NCBI RefSeq assembly: GCF_902167145.1
Contig: NC_050104.1
Span: 8,206,001 to 8,270,000 of the forward strand
Source: Zea mays
Lineage: Eukaryota; Streptophyta; Magnoliopsida; Poales; Poaceae
Length of the DNA stretch: 64,000 nt
Reading direction: 5' to 3'
The notes beneath the pieces are model-generated. The model searched no databases. It saw only the letters and a program-made list of their open reading frames with translations, and was not told the DNA's origin. The first letter of the stretch is position 1. Each line of letters begins with the position of its first letter. The position numbers and the translations under genes are program-made. Below, one piece after another: positions 44,734-55,489 of this stretch.

Positions 44734-47700
44734 TGAAGCGTCCCCAATCCTCTGGGACTCAAATGTGATACAATTACTAGTCCCAGGAGGCTAGTAAACA
44801 CATTTATACATCAGATGATTCCATATCTGTTTAAACGAGACAAACCTATAAAGGTGGCGAACAACTTTAAGAGTTGGTCCACAACTCGTGACATATCATC
44901 AGAGTGGGGCTGAAGCAGCCCGATATACGCAGTGAAGCAATTCAGCGGTCCAACAGCCACAGGCAAGGTTGGGAACAGTCGTAACTCTTACCCGATCTCC
45001 TTTTTCTGAAAAACAACAAATAAGCAAGGGTGAGTACAAACGTACTCAGCAGCCCACCTTCACCCACGGAATGGGGAAATCAGATATAATGCATGGAATA
45101 TGTGGAGCTCAGGATATTTTGCAGAAACAGCAATATTTGATGCAGAGTTGTTTTGAAAAACATTTTGTATTTTTGCAAAGCGCATCCTCTCCAAAAGAAG
45201 CAGGAAGTTTTTCAGTATTATAACAAAATCCCCTGGACTAAACCATCCAGGTATCTCAGCAGTTCCCACTGGTTTTCATTTTGAAAAACAGCTACTGGAC
45301 TTCCCGTCCACCATAGCTCACGGCTCAACCGCCGAACCTTTTAAAAACCACTTTTCTCAAAACCATCTCTTTTTTGGAAAACAAAACATTAATTGCCATA
45401 CCATACCAGACTCGTCCATTCCTGTGGACACAGACTATTCGAATAGGTTTAAACTCTGCGTAGAGGTGTACACTTTACCCACTAGTCCGGCTCTGCGATC
45501 TCATAGCTAGTGAGACCCGAATCCGAATCTCTTTCTTTCCCCGCACGTCCTAACCTTAACGGTTATCCGGAAGGAGTCAGGCCACCACCATGTCCAAACC
45601 GGACAAAACTTTCCCCCTCCTTATCCTCCCGGTGCTCCCCAGCCTTCATAACCCTGGGGTTGGACCGTACGAGTTCAGATTGAGTGACTGCCCACACAGT
45701 CTCGAGTGGTTGTACTTATCATGAGTATAGGTAGTGAAAGATGACAAACCGGTCCTTATACGAGGGGACAATCCTTCTGCTCACACCTAAACCAGCTGAG
45801 CCATCACCTTAGGCCCTCCCCTAAACCAGGGAGTCCCTGATTATCCCACTCACAAGGTGATAAGGGTGAATACCCTTCATCATACACATTTTGAAAAACA
45901 TTTTCTTTTGAAAACTCACACCTTTCTTCAAATCATTTGTAACAAATATATCAGGGATTGATTGCGGCAAGCGGCTGGGTGGCCATAATAACTTGTCTTA
46001 AAATCATATCATGCATAAAATAACAGGCTGAGGGTTGTGGTTGTAAAACATAGGTAATTTATGCATCAAAGGGATCCAGTGAGCTTGCCGTGCTTATTCG
46101 GCGAAGGGGGAAGGGGAGCTCGCGGAACTGGCTTCTGGCTCCACCGCTTAGCGTAGACTCGCGGATCTGGCCTCCACGAGACGGCACGAACGCTCCGATA
46201 ACTATGCAACATGAATAAGCAAACATACAAACAAGCAAGTATACCAACAAATATTTAGTATAGTGGTCAGAAAAGCGATATATGGATGGGTAGAGTCTTG
46301 AGTAGAATCTGTGTCATGTGGTGTTGTGATATTACTGGTGGTGGAGCGGAGATGCTTACCAGGAGGGTGGACTGGAGGCGAAGCGACACTATGCGTGTAG
46401 CCGGCAGAGCGGAGTAACTGAGTGGGTGGGGTGTTTGCCTTGGTTGAGGGTGTTGAGTGTGTGTGGAGAGGGAGAGGGTAGTTGGGTGTATTTATAGCTG
46501 GGTGTATGTGGTGTAGCACAGTGAAGTTCACTGTTGGTGAGAATATTGACGAATGAATCGTCTGACTTAGTATGAACAATAGAGTTATAGGCAGAATATG
46601 GGACAAGAGTATTTTGGGAGTCTTCTGGAATATGAACCATGCTTAAGAGATGACATGGTTGGATAGGGAATAGTTTGATAAGAATTTAGAAACAAGAATT
46701 ATTGGAATCTGAGTTTGGAAGCCTGGTTCGAAGGAATCTCAAAGTCAAGCGTGCTCAACTTGGAGAAACCTGTGATGGGTGACCAGATGGGAAGTTCCCT
46801 ACTGGAAGGAAAATCACAGTCACCGGAGTTCGTATGACTGGAATATGGGTCTGGCTGGTCTTAGGTGGACTGGACAGCATGATGGATGAGTAGTTGAAAT
46901 TTGGGATGACTAGATGACCGATGAATAGTAACGATGACTAGTAACGATGAATAGTGGCGATGGAAAAGAAATTATAGATATCATCGATGAATAGTAACGA
47001 TGATGAATAGTAATGATAAATAGTAATGATGATGAATAGTGTATGTGAATAGTAACGATGAATAGTAATGGTGAATAGTAATGGTGAATAGTGATAGTGA
47101 ATAGTTCGTATGAACGAACGATGAACGATGAATAGGAACTATGAACGAACGGACGAACGATCAAATGATCGGACGAACGAACGATCGGAATTTCGGCAGC
47201 ATAACGGCAGGAAAAGATTATTTGGACGAACGAACGGACGAACGATCGAATGATCGTACGAACGAACGATCGGAATTTCGGCAGCATAACGGCAGGACAA
47301 AGATTATCTGGAAGAACGATGAATAGGGACTATGAACGAACGATGAACGATGAATAGGGACTATGAACGAACGATGAACGATCGAATGATCGAACGAACG
47401 AACGATCGGAATTTCGGCAGCATAACGGCAGGACAAAGATTATCTGGAAGAACGATGAATAGGGACTATGAACGAACGATGAACGATGAATAGGAACTAT
47501 GAACGAACGATGAACGATCGAATGATCGAATGAACGAACGATCGGAATTTCGGCAGCATAATAGTAGGAAAAAGATTATTTGGACGAACGAACGGACGAA
47601 CGATCGGACGAACGGACGAACGAACTATGAACGATCGGACGAACGATCGAACGATCGGACGAACGAACGAACAAACTAAGAACAGGGGACGAACGATCGA

Positions 47701-48345
47701 AGAACGATCGAACGATCTTTGTGCTAGTGTGTGCTTGTGTGGAACATGGAGTGGGTGTGTGTGTGGGGGGGAGAGAGTTGCCATGAAATGGCTTGGGGTG
47801 GGATGAGAGGAGGCCCTTGCCCCTCTATTTATAGCCATGGTGGGGGGATTAGGGGGAGGGATGAGAGGATTAGTGGGAGGATGAGAGGATTAGTGGGAGG
47901 TTAGCATGTATTTGTCTTGTATAAGTGAGATTAGCTTGTAGAGCTCACCGTATGACACTGGAGGCATACATATACGTATGGACATGAGGAAAGTTATGAA
48001 GAAAATATTTGTAGGGTCTTGAAAAATGATTCTGAAGGTATTTCTCAAGAGGAAAATATCCGGAGATACATCGGTGGAATATTTGGGCAGTATTTCTGGA
48101 AAGAAATCAAAGGGGGGTTACTGGGGAAATATCTGAGCAGTATTTCTGGAAAGAATTTGAGGGGGATCACTCGAGAAACATTTGTAGGATATTTTGAGGA
48201 GGATTTTGGAGAGAAATATAGACCACTATATTTTATTTGTCGATATCAACTCGCAAACAAAAATTTTGAAATGAAATTTGAAATTCATTTTGAATTTAGA
48301 GCAAGTTTGAGAAAATTTCAGGATTTGAATTTTTGGGATGCTACA
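44734..48345 (-). repeat. LTR of element B (5' LTR by transcription)
   Basis: 3612 bp, partner of 4677-8260, followed by the duplication CAGAC. It carries the same tandem tract at 46915-47720, slightly expanded. No genes. Confidence 0.95.
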
Positions 48346-48350
48346 CAGAC
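48346..48350. repeat. Target-site duplication of element B (right)
   Basis: CAGAC, identical to 4672-4676. Confidence 0.9.
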
Positions 48351-49581
48351 GAATTCACGCCTCGCCCGAGGGCCTCCTCAAGCAACGGGCGCACCCTCGA
48401 CTCGCCCGAAGCCCAGCTCGGGCAGGCTTCGTAGTGAAGCAACCTTGGCCAAATCGCCTCACCAACCGACCGTATCGCAGGCACATTCAATGCGAGGATC
48501 GCCTGACACCTTATCCTGACACACGCTCCTCAGTCGGCACGGCCGAAGTGACCGCAGTCACTTCGCCCCTCCACTGACCGACCTGACAGGAAAACAGCGT
48601 CGCCTGCCCCGCTCCGACTACTGTGCCACCCGCCAGGGTGAGACTAACGACAGCTAAGTTCAGCCTCAGGCGCAACAGGAAGCTCCGCCTCGCCCGACCT
48701 TGGGCCTCGGCTTCAGAAGGAGGTCTCTGCCTCGCCCGACCCCAGGGCTCGGCCCCCGCCTCGGCCTCAGGAAGAGGTCTCCGCCTCACCCGACCCCAGG
48801 GTTCGACCTCAACCTCGGCCTCGGAAGATGGTCTCCGCCTCGCCCGACCCCAGGGTTCAGCCTCAACCTCGACCTCAGAAGGAATCGTGTCCTCACCCGA
48901 CCCCGGCCTCGGCCTCAGGAGGAGTCTCCGCCTCACCCGACCTTGGGCTCGGACCGACTGCGCCATAGGGGATACATCATTACCCTACCCCTAGCTAGCT
49001 CAGACTACGGGGAACAAGACCGACGTCCCATCTGGCTCGCCCCGGTAAACAAGTAATGATGGCACCCCGCGTGCGTCCATGACGACGGCAGTTCTCAGCC
49101 CCCTACGGAAGCAAGGAGATGTCAGCAAGGTCCCGACAGCCCCGACTGCTGTGCTTCTACAGGGCTCAAGCGCTCCTCCGACGGCCACGACACCGCGCGC
49201 ACAAGGCTCTAGCACCTCTCCGACAGCCACGTTGGCATGTACACAGGGCTCTGGCACCTCTCTACCAGACACGTTAGCGCATAGCTACACCCCCATTGTA
49301 CTCCTGGACCCTCTCCTTGCATCTATAAAAGGAAGGTCCAGGGCCCTCATGCGAGAGGGTGGTCGCGCGGGAGGACGGGCTGACGAACCGGCTCGCTCTC
49401 TCTCTCTCTCTCCCTCGCGAATGCTTGTAACCCCTACTGCAAACGCATCCCCCTGGCGCAGGATAACACGAGCCGCGGTTTCCCCCCTTGTGTTCCATCT
49501 CGCGCCAACCCATCTGGGCTGGGACACGCAGCGACAATTTTACTCGTCGGTCCAGGGACCCCCGGGGTCGAAACGCCGACA
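48351..49581 (+). repeat. 3' LTR of element A, right piece
   Basis: Continues the LTR cut at 4676 and ends ACGCCGACA at 49581. It has imperfect repeats of a CTCGCCCGACCCCAGGG motif at 48680-48940. A TATAAAA box lies at 49324-49330, followed by a CT microsatellite in the predicted leader. It is the same family as the solo LTR at 50433-51628, though clearly diverged from it. Confidence 0.85.
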
Positions 49582-50269
49582 GAACTACCCGTACGGAGGA
49601 ATTGACTGGTCTCAGGATTTTGCTTTAAAAATCACAAAACCATGAACAGTGTATGTTCGGTGTGCACCGGACCACCTCTCCAATGACTCTCTCCAACAGG
49701 CTATAGAGAGCAACGACTAGATGACGTCACCGAACGGTCTGGTGGTGCAGCAGACTGATCTGATGCCATTCAGCAGAAGGAAAGTCCCAATCAGATCCTA
49801 GACTAGGGGTGCATCGACCCGGACCAGTGGTGACAAATCTGAGCAAATGGGGGAAGGAGTTGAAATAGAATGAAAGCTAGGTTGGCTAACTCCAATGTGG
49901 TTCAGGCTTTGCCTAACCACAGGATAGATCCTTGTGTTTTCTATGTGCTTTGCTTTGTGTTGTTCTCTGTCTTTTTGTTTTGATCGATTTGCTATTTGCA
50001 CTTCACTACTCATCTTGGTATAAGTTGTTCTTGAAATGCAGGCTATATTGAGACAGGGACTCTGATTCCACTGCGACATACTCAACGTGATCTTCATTCC
50101 GTTGCGATCCAGGATTCGAGCAGAGTAAGAAGTTCTAAGTTTTTTGTGCTAATTTTTATTCGCCTATTTACCCCCCTCTAGGCGACATCCAGATCCTATT
50201 CTCGGGCAAAGGGAACTTTAAATTGATATCAGAGCTAGGCCTCTCCATCGTGGGCTTAGCCGTCCGGAG

Positions 50270-51865
50270 ATGACGATGTCGTCACAAGAGGTAACCCTAG
50301 AACTTATGATCGGTGATGGATCGAATTACAAATCTTGGGCAGTCTCTATTCTTAATGCCTTCATGAGTGTTGATCCTCATTTGAGACAGGTCTTTAGTAA
50401 AAGTATTATGCCTGCTTATATTAGTACAAATCTGTTGGGTACCGTAATTAGGGGTACCCCCAACACTCCTAAACACGGCTGGTGAACACCTTCAGAAGCA
50501 AACCATAAAGACTGACAGTTCGGGTCAAAGTCAAAGCTTCGTCTACCAAGGGACGCGATCTCGCCTCGTCCAAGCTCGGCCTCGGGGGTCCCGGACGAAT
50601 TCACGTCTTGCCCGAGGGTCTCCTCAGGCAGTGGGCGCACCCTTGGCTCAGCCAAAGGCAAGCCTTGTCGTGCAAGCGACCTTGGCCAAATCGCCTTACC
50701 AGCCGACCATATTGCATGCGCATTCAATGCTGGGATCGCCTGACACCTTATTCTGACACGCGCGCATCAGTCGACAAGGTCGAAGTGACCGCGATCACTT
50801 CGCCCTTTCACTGATCGACCTGACAGGAAAACAGCACCGCCCGCCCCGCTCCGGCTACTGTGCCAACCACCCGGGTGAAACCGACGACAGCCAAGTTCAG
50901 CCTCGGGCGCAACAGGAAGCTCCGCCTCGCCCGACCCCAGGGCTCGGCCTCAGCCTCGGCCTCGGGAAGAGTCACGTCCTCGCCCGACCCTGGGCCTCGG
51001 CCCCAGCCTTGGCCTCGGAGGAGCCGCCACCTCGCCCGACCTCAGGCTCAGATCGACTGCGCCACAAGGGATACATCATTACCCTATTCCTAGCTAGCTC
51101 AGGCTACGAAGGAACAAGACCGGCGTCCCATCTAGCTTACCCCGGTAACAGGCCATGATGGTTCCCCGCGTGCGTCCATGACGTCGGTGGTTCTCAAGCC
51201 CCCTACGGAAGCAAGGAGACGTCAGCAGGATCCATGCAGCGCCAACAGCTGTGCTTCTACAGGGCTCATGCACTTCTCCAACGGACACGTTAACACGTGC
51301 ATAGCGACCAGGCACTTCCCCGCTGGCCACGTAGCACATAGCTACACCCCCATTGTACAGCTGGGCCACCTCCTTATGTCTATAAAAGGGGATGTCCAGA
51401 GGGGAAGAAGGGGGGGGCGGGAGAAGACGAGCAGGGCCAGTCTCTCTCTCTCTCTCGCTCTCGCCCTCTCGTAACGTTGTAACCCCTACTACGAGCACCC
51501 TGGTGCAGGATAATACAAGGCTCATTTCCGCTCTTGTGTTCCATCTCGCACCAACCCATCTGGGCAGGGACACGCAACGACAAATTTACTAGTCGGTCCA
51601 GGGACCCCCCGGGTCCGAAACGCCGACAAAATCCCTCTAAGGAAGAATTAAGATGTTTATCTCCCAATCACCAAGCTTGCAACATCTTAGTTGACTCTTT
51701 CTAGAGATGCTTATTTTGTCATCATGGGTAGTAATAATGATTAATATCTATTGATGCTCATGATCTGTGGACTAGAATAAAATTGAAATATTTCAAGTCC
51801 AAGTATATTGCTTCTACTCTCTCTATTGCTTGTGGTACTAACCTTCCAAAGGAAGAAGAAGAAGA
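50270..51865 (+). pseudogene. gag: Copia gag start, split by a solo LTR
   Basis: Pieces 50270-50432 and 51634 to about 51865. The first piece reads MTMSSQEVTLELMIGDGSNY followed by a KSWAVSIL-type motif, the N-terminus of a copia Gag. The second piece continues with LTSLSRDAYF-like sequence but has stops and frameshifts. It is interrupted by LTR F. No zinc knuckle or pol remains. Confidence 0.6.
50433..51628 (+). repeat. Solo LTR F, same family as the LTR of element A
   Basis: 1196 bp, TGTTGGGTAC to GCCGACA, flanked by the 5 bp duplication AAATC (50428-50432 and 51629-51633). With no internal region between the duplications it is a product of LTR-LTR recombination. The TATA box TATAAAAG is at 51381-51388. 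Confidence 0.92.
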
Positions 51866-51880
51866 ATAGAATGGCACTTG

Positions 51881-52072
51881 GGTGCCGTTTGGTTCAAATA
51901 TTGGTAACATAATGGGTAACCGATAACCTTAAATCATGTTTGTTTAAGACCAATCGTAATCGATACCACACTATAAATGGATATTGCTCTATTCAAATTT
52001 GTTACCGCCGGTATTCGAGTGTGAATCGTTACCATTACCATTTACGTTATATTTCGCGAACCAAACGACACC
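51881..52072 (+). mobile_element. MITE-like element with terminal inverted repeats
   Basis: About 190 bp with ends GGTGCCGTTTGGTTC and its inverted partner GAACCAAACGACACC (one mismatch). The interior is AT-rich and repeats GGTAAC/GTTACC motifs in both directions. No coding capacity. I could not define a clear target duplication, so the superfamily is open (hAT-like ends). Confidence 0.6.
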
Positions 52073-52079
52073 TTGGTAC

Positions 52080-52699
52080 TGTCGGTGTTTTGGGTCCGAC
52101 CGCACACCCGGGGTTGCCCCTCAAGGTGTTTTAGGAGTAGGACGGTGTCGACAACTGTAGCAAAATGGTTCGTGCCGATTGCACGAGGGACAGTGGACAA
52201 GGTTTAAAGGTTCGGGCCGCTTAGAGGTGCGTAATACCCTACGTCCTGGTGAGTATGCTTGGTGAACGTGGTTACAAGAGAACTCTCTGGATGGAGAACA
52301 CAGAGAGTTGACGTGGGTGGCTAAGTAATAGGGTCGATCGATCTGAAGGGGTGCCCTCTAGGCCTTATATATTCGACCATGGGGCAATACATGTGGATAT
52401 GATAACAACGAGTAGCTAAAAGATAGTGAACCTCTTGAGTTTATCTCCGCGTAACCCTCGCCGACTTATCCTCGCATGGCTCCGTTGCATGGAGGCTCCA
52501 GCGCGGGAAAGTCGGATCTCTGTTGTGGTCACTCGCTCGACGTCGTGGATCGTCCGGGTTTGCACCAATCTGGCCTCATGTCGCTCTGCTTTGCTGGTTG
52601 TCTCTCCCTAGGCCCACGAAAGAATGACCTTACGATTTATTGGGCCCTTGGGCCCTTCGTGAGGTCTTTTGCTCTTTTAGTGGACCCGGGGGATATCCA
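52080..52699 (-). repeat. 3' LTR of element D
   Basis: 620 bp with ends TGTCGGTG and GATATCCA on the + strand. The partner LTR lies beyond the window. The five bases before it (GGTAC) are the presumed target duplication, which cannot be checked here. Confidence 0.85.
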
Positions 52700-52715
52700 T
52701 CCCCCACAAGCCCTC
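52700..52715 (-). promoter_or_regulatory. Polypurine tract of element D
   Basis: On the minus strand GAGGGCTTGTGGGGGA abuts the LTR start TGGATATCC. It fixes the orientation. Confidence 0.75.
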
Positions 52716-52890
52716 GATCTTTGGGTTAATTTAGAGGTAATCAGCCCAAAGATCCCAGGTCCAGCTTGCAGGTGATTTGAAGAAAATGACTTCCTGTTGT
52801 CTTCTCCCGCTTTGATCACTCGTAGACCGAAGCTTGGTTTCGTGCTTGTGCCTTAGAGGTCGGCATTTCAATTTGTAGGATCCTGAACTT

Positions 52891-53163
52891 CATTGGGTGC
52901 ACCGGAGGTGCACCCAATGGGTGTAGCCCCCGAGCTTCGAGTAGATTTTAGAAAATAATCTACTCGAAGGTCTCCCCCAGAAATTATTTCCACTTGTGCT
53001 CCTGCGTTTTGGTTGAGGGCTGGCCTTTTAATCTTGTCCCACGCCTTAGAAGTCGGCACTATCTTGGCTTTGAATGATAATCCATGGGGTGCACCGGAGG
53101 TGCACCCAATGGGTGTAGCCCCCGACCTTCAAATGGATTTTTAAGGATAATCCATTCGAAGGT
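52891..53163 (+). repeat. Duplicated double-hairpin module in element D
   Basis: Two copies (52891-52969 and 53082-53163) of a pair of hairpins separated by TGTAGCCCCCGA. Hairpin 1 is a palindrome around GGTGCACC-GGA-GGTGCACC (13 bp stem in copy 1). Hairpin 2 has stem CTTCGAGTAGATT in copy 1 and CTTCAAATGGATT in copy 2, each pairing with its own downstream arm. Two of the three changes between copies are compensated. Confidence 0.8.
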
Positions 53164-53805
53164 CTTCCTTTCGTGCCTCTTTGCTGAAAGTTATCCTTTT
53201 CGTTTGTAGAAATTGGCATGAAGTTATTTGCATTATGCTTTGGAGGTCAGCATTATGTCATCAATATTTTGCTTCAGAGGTCAGCATATATTTTGTCTTT
53301 AGCAGCCGAGTTCGCAATCCATCCATATCTTGCTGGGTAGTGCAATTTATTTGCACTGCGACGGATGGGACATCTGATGGACGTTCTCTGTCTAGTCTTC
53401 GCGTCGCTTCTGTCGGCCATATTTTGTACTTCGCTGGCTATTTTTGGCTTTCCTCTGATCCTTACTGATATCTCATTTTTGTCTTGAGGTATTCACTGCG
53501 TGCTCTGCACAGATGTGACCATTTTGAAAAATATACTGATAATTCCTAGGCGTCCCCCCAATGGGTGTGGGCAAGGGACGGCTTGGTACGCTGAGTGTTT
53601 TAGTCGGCTGCTTCTGAGTAGTAATGTGATGTGACAGCGAGTGTAATCATATCCTCCGCGCTGTTGACTGGAGTCCCAATGGGTGTAGTGTTGCGTGAAA
53701 CGGCGTCAGCCGCCTGACGTGTCTTCAGACGGGTTGAAGTGCTTATTGAATGCTTTGCGACTGTTCAGTGACCGCAGTTGGAGATGAGCGGTTGCCTTCT
53801 TCTTC
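53164..53805 (+). other. Non-coding spacer before antisense ORF 1 of element D
   Basis: Contains further copies of GAGGTCAGCAT-like and CCAATGGGTGT motifs. No gene seen. Confidence 0.5.
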
Positions 53806-53813
53806 TATAAATA
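53806..53813 (+). promoter_or_regulatory. TATA box of antisense ORF 1 in element D
   Basis: TATAAATA, 62 bp upstream of the ATG at 53868, with a pyrimidine-rich leader (TCTCTCTGG) between. This is typical plant core-promoter spacing. Confidence 0.6.
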
Positions 53814-53867
53814 ACGTCGTTGTCTCTCTGGCTTTTTCACATCTCTTCGCTCCCTTCTGCTTCCACC

Positions 53868-54338
53868 ATGGGCAAGAACAATAAGCGCAAGCGTGAGCCA
53901 ACTCCTCCATCGGAGGAGTTTGGTGACTCGGAGTACTCAGAGGAGGAGTTCTCCTCTGAGTCTAAGGGGTCTCCGGCTCCCGTCCCCCTGCGTGAGTCGT
54001 CTGACGACTCAGACGACTCCCAGGGGCTTGCGGCGGAGGTCTGGACGTACATCCGGGCCGTCGAGCGCTCTGGGCTCGAGGGCTCGGATGAGTCGGAGTA
54101 CTCCTCGGATGAGGAGGACTCGGACGGCGGCGGCGAGGACGAGGACGACGACGACGACGACGACGATGATGACGACGATGGCGACGGTGACGGCAGCGGC
54201 AGCGGCAGCGGCAGGGGCAGCGGTGGCGGCAGCAAGGACGGTGGCGGCGGCGGCAGCAAGGATGGTGACGGCGGCGGCAGCAGCAGGGGCAGCACCAGGG
54301 GCGGCGGCGGCGGCAGCAGCAACAGGGCCAGTGGCTAG
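53868..54338 (+). CDS. Antisense ORF 1 of element D, acidic and Gly-rich protein
   Basis: An intact 156-codon frame from ATG 53868 (context CCACCATGG), antisense to pol. The N-terminus is basic (MGKNNKRKREPTPP) and could be a nuclear localisation signal. Ser/Glu/Asp-rich sequence with phosphorylatable SDDSDDS clusters follows, around a short conserved-looking helix (LAAEVWTYIRAVERSGLEG), then a run of Asp and a Gly/Ser/Lys repeat tail. No enzyme motif. The sequence downstream (54340-54450) is TAGTA-type low-complexity DNA. Role unknown; a nuclear or chromatin-binding accessory protein is a guess from composition. Being open in a decayed element makes it notable. Confidence 0.6.
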   Translation: MGKNNKRKREPTPPSEEFGDSEYSEEEFSSESKGSPAPVPLRESSDDSDDSQGLAAEVWTYIRAVERSGLEGSDESEYSSDEEDSDGGGEDEDDDDDDDDDDDDGDGDGSGSGSGRGSGGGSKDGGGGGSKDGDGGGSSRGSTRGGGGGSSNRASG

Positions 54339-54639
54339 ATGCCACTGGTCTATTAGATATTAGTATAGTATAGTTAGAATAATGTAGTAGTAATGTAGAG
54401 TAGTATAGCGTAGTGTAGTAGTAGTAGTAATGTAATGTAGTAATAGTAGGGAAGTATCAACTCGCAAAGAGTTGATTTGTAAGTTTGTTATCTTCCCTTT
54501 TAATGAAAGAATGACTTTGGCTTCTACTTGATGACTCGTCTTGCTTGTTTGTAAAACTGATTCCTTTGAGACAGTAGATGAATAACTTGGGGATCAAACT
54601 GATGCTTCCAGAAATAGCTGCCGAGTAACTTGTAGGCGG

Positions 54640-55216
54640 TGCCGGCGTTTTTGAGGTAACACCGAGCAACTGAAGACTGTATCAGTGTGTTAAAAGCAAC
54701 GCCGATGATTGGAAAGCGATGTCGGCATTTTAGAGGTAATGCCGAGCGATTTGAGATGATGCCAGAGGGCGACGTCAGCGTTTTAAAGGTAATACCGAGC
54801 GACTGAAAGGTGATGTCGGCGTTTTAGAGGCAACGCCGAGCGACTGAACACTATATCAGCGTTTTAGAGGCAACGCCGAGTGATTGGAAAGCGACGTCAG
54901 CATTTTAGAGGTAATGCCTAGCGACTGAACGCGAAGTCAGCGTTTTGGAGGCAACGCCGACCGACTGGAAGGCGACGTTGGCATTTTTAGAGGTAATGTC
55001 GGGCGACTGAATACGAAATCGGCGTTTTGGAGGCAACGCCGAGTGATTGGAAAGCGACGTCAGCATTTTAGAAGTAATGCCGAGCGACTGAACGCGAAGT
55101 CGGCGTTTTGGAGGCAACGCCGACCGACTGGAAGGCGACGTTGGCACTTTTAGAGGTAATGCCGGGCGACTGAACACGAAATCGGCGTTTTGGAGGCAAC
55201 GCCGAGTGATAGCAGG
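54640..55216 (+). repeat. Tandem hairpin array, ~40 bp units in a 163 bp higher-order repeat
   Basis: Units of 40-42 bp, each with a small hairpin such as GTCGGCGTT-loop-AACGCCGAC or TCGGCATT-loop-AATGCCGA. Units alternate between the GCGTT and GCATT types. Four units make a 163 bp period, visible from GCGACGTCAGC at 54891 and 55054. The array lies between the two antisense genes. Confidence 0.8.
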
Positions 55217-55489
55217 CTGTGCGAGCCAATTTTGATGACGATGGCCGAGTGATGAGGTGGCGCACCGGTGTTCTGGAGATAACTGCTGGGTTTCCACGTG
55301 GCATGCTGGGGTTTTGGAAATAACCGCCGGGTGATGACTGGGCACTTTTTGAAATGGTATCTGGCTCGAGAATATCCCATAAGAGCTGCGCTTTTAGCCG
55401 CCTTTGCTTTCCGTGCCCTAGTTCTTCCTTTTCCGCTTCCGAATCCTCTCTGTCATTCGCCTTCCGCTCTGCTCGCTGGTAGAATCGAG

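Larger units (their letters stand above)
4677..48345 (-). mobile_element. Non-autonomous LTR retrotransposon B, interrupted by Huck
   Basis: A complete element bounded by LTRs of 3584 bp (4677-8260) and 3612 bp (44734-48345), with TG/CA ends and target duplication CAGAC. The primer-binding site at 44713-44731 matches initiator-Met tRNA and lies beside the right LTR, so the element reads on the minus strand. The internal region is only ~3.1 kb (8261-10551 plus 43919-44733). It encodes one protein and no protease, reverse transcriptase or integrase. The element must have been mobilised in trans. By eye about 20 substitutions separate the LTRs, so the insertion is fairly young. Family not identified. 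Confidence 0.9.
49582..51880 (+). mobile_element. Copia-type retrotransposon fragment E
   Basis: Contains an LTR end (49582 to about 50215; the TTCGCCTATTTACCCCCC-type motif near 50160 is typical of grass copia LTRs), a primer-binding-like site TGATATCAGAGC at 50224-50235 and the start of gag at 50270. The gag is split by solo LTR F. Everything downstream of gag is gone: the sequence passes into a MITE at 51881. The precise LTR borders cannot be set. Confidence 0.65.

Noticed and set aside
53837..54322. 161-codon minus-strand frame rich in Pro and Ser
   Set aside because: It is the complement of the Asp/Gly repeat tract of the + strand ORF, which has the TATA box and start context.
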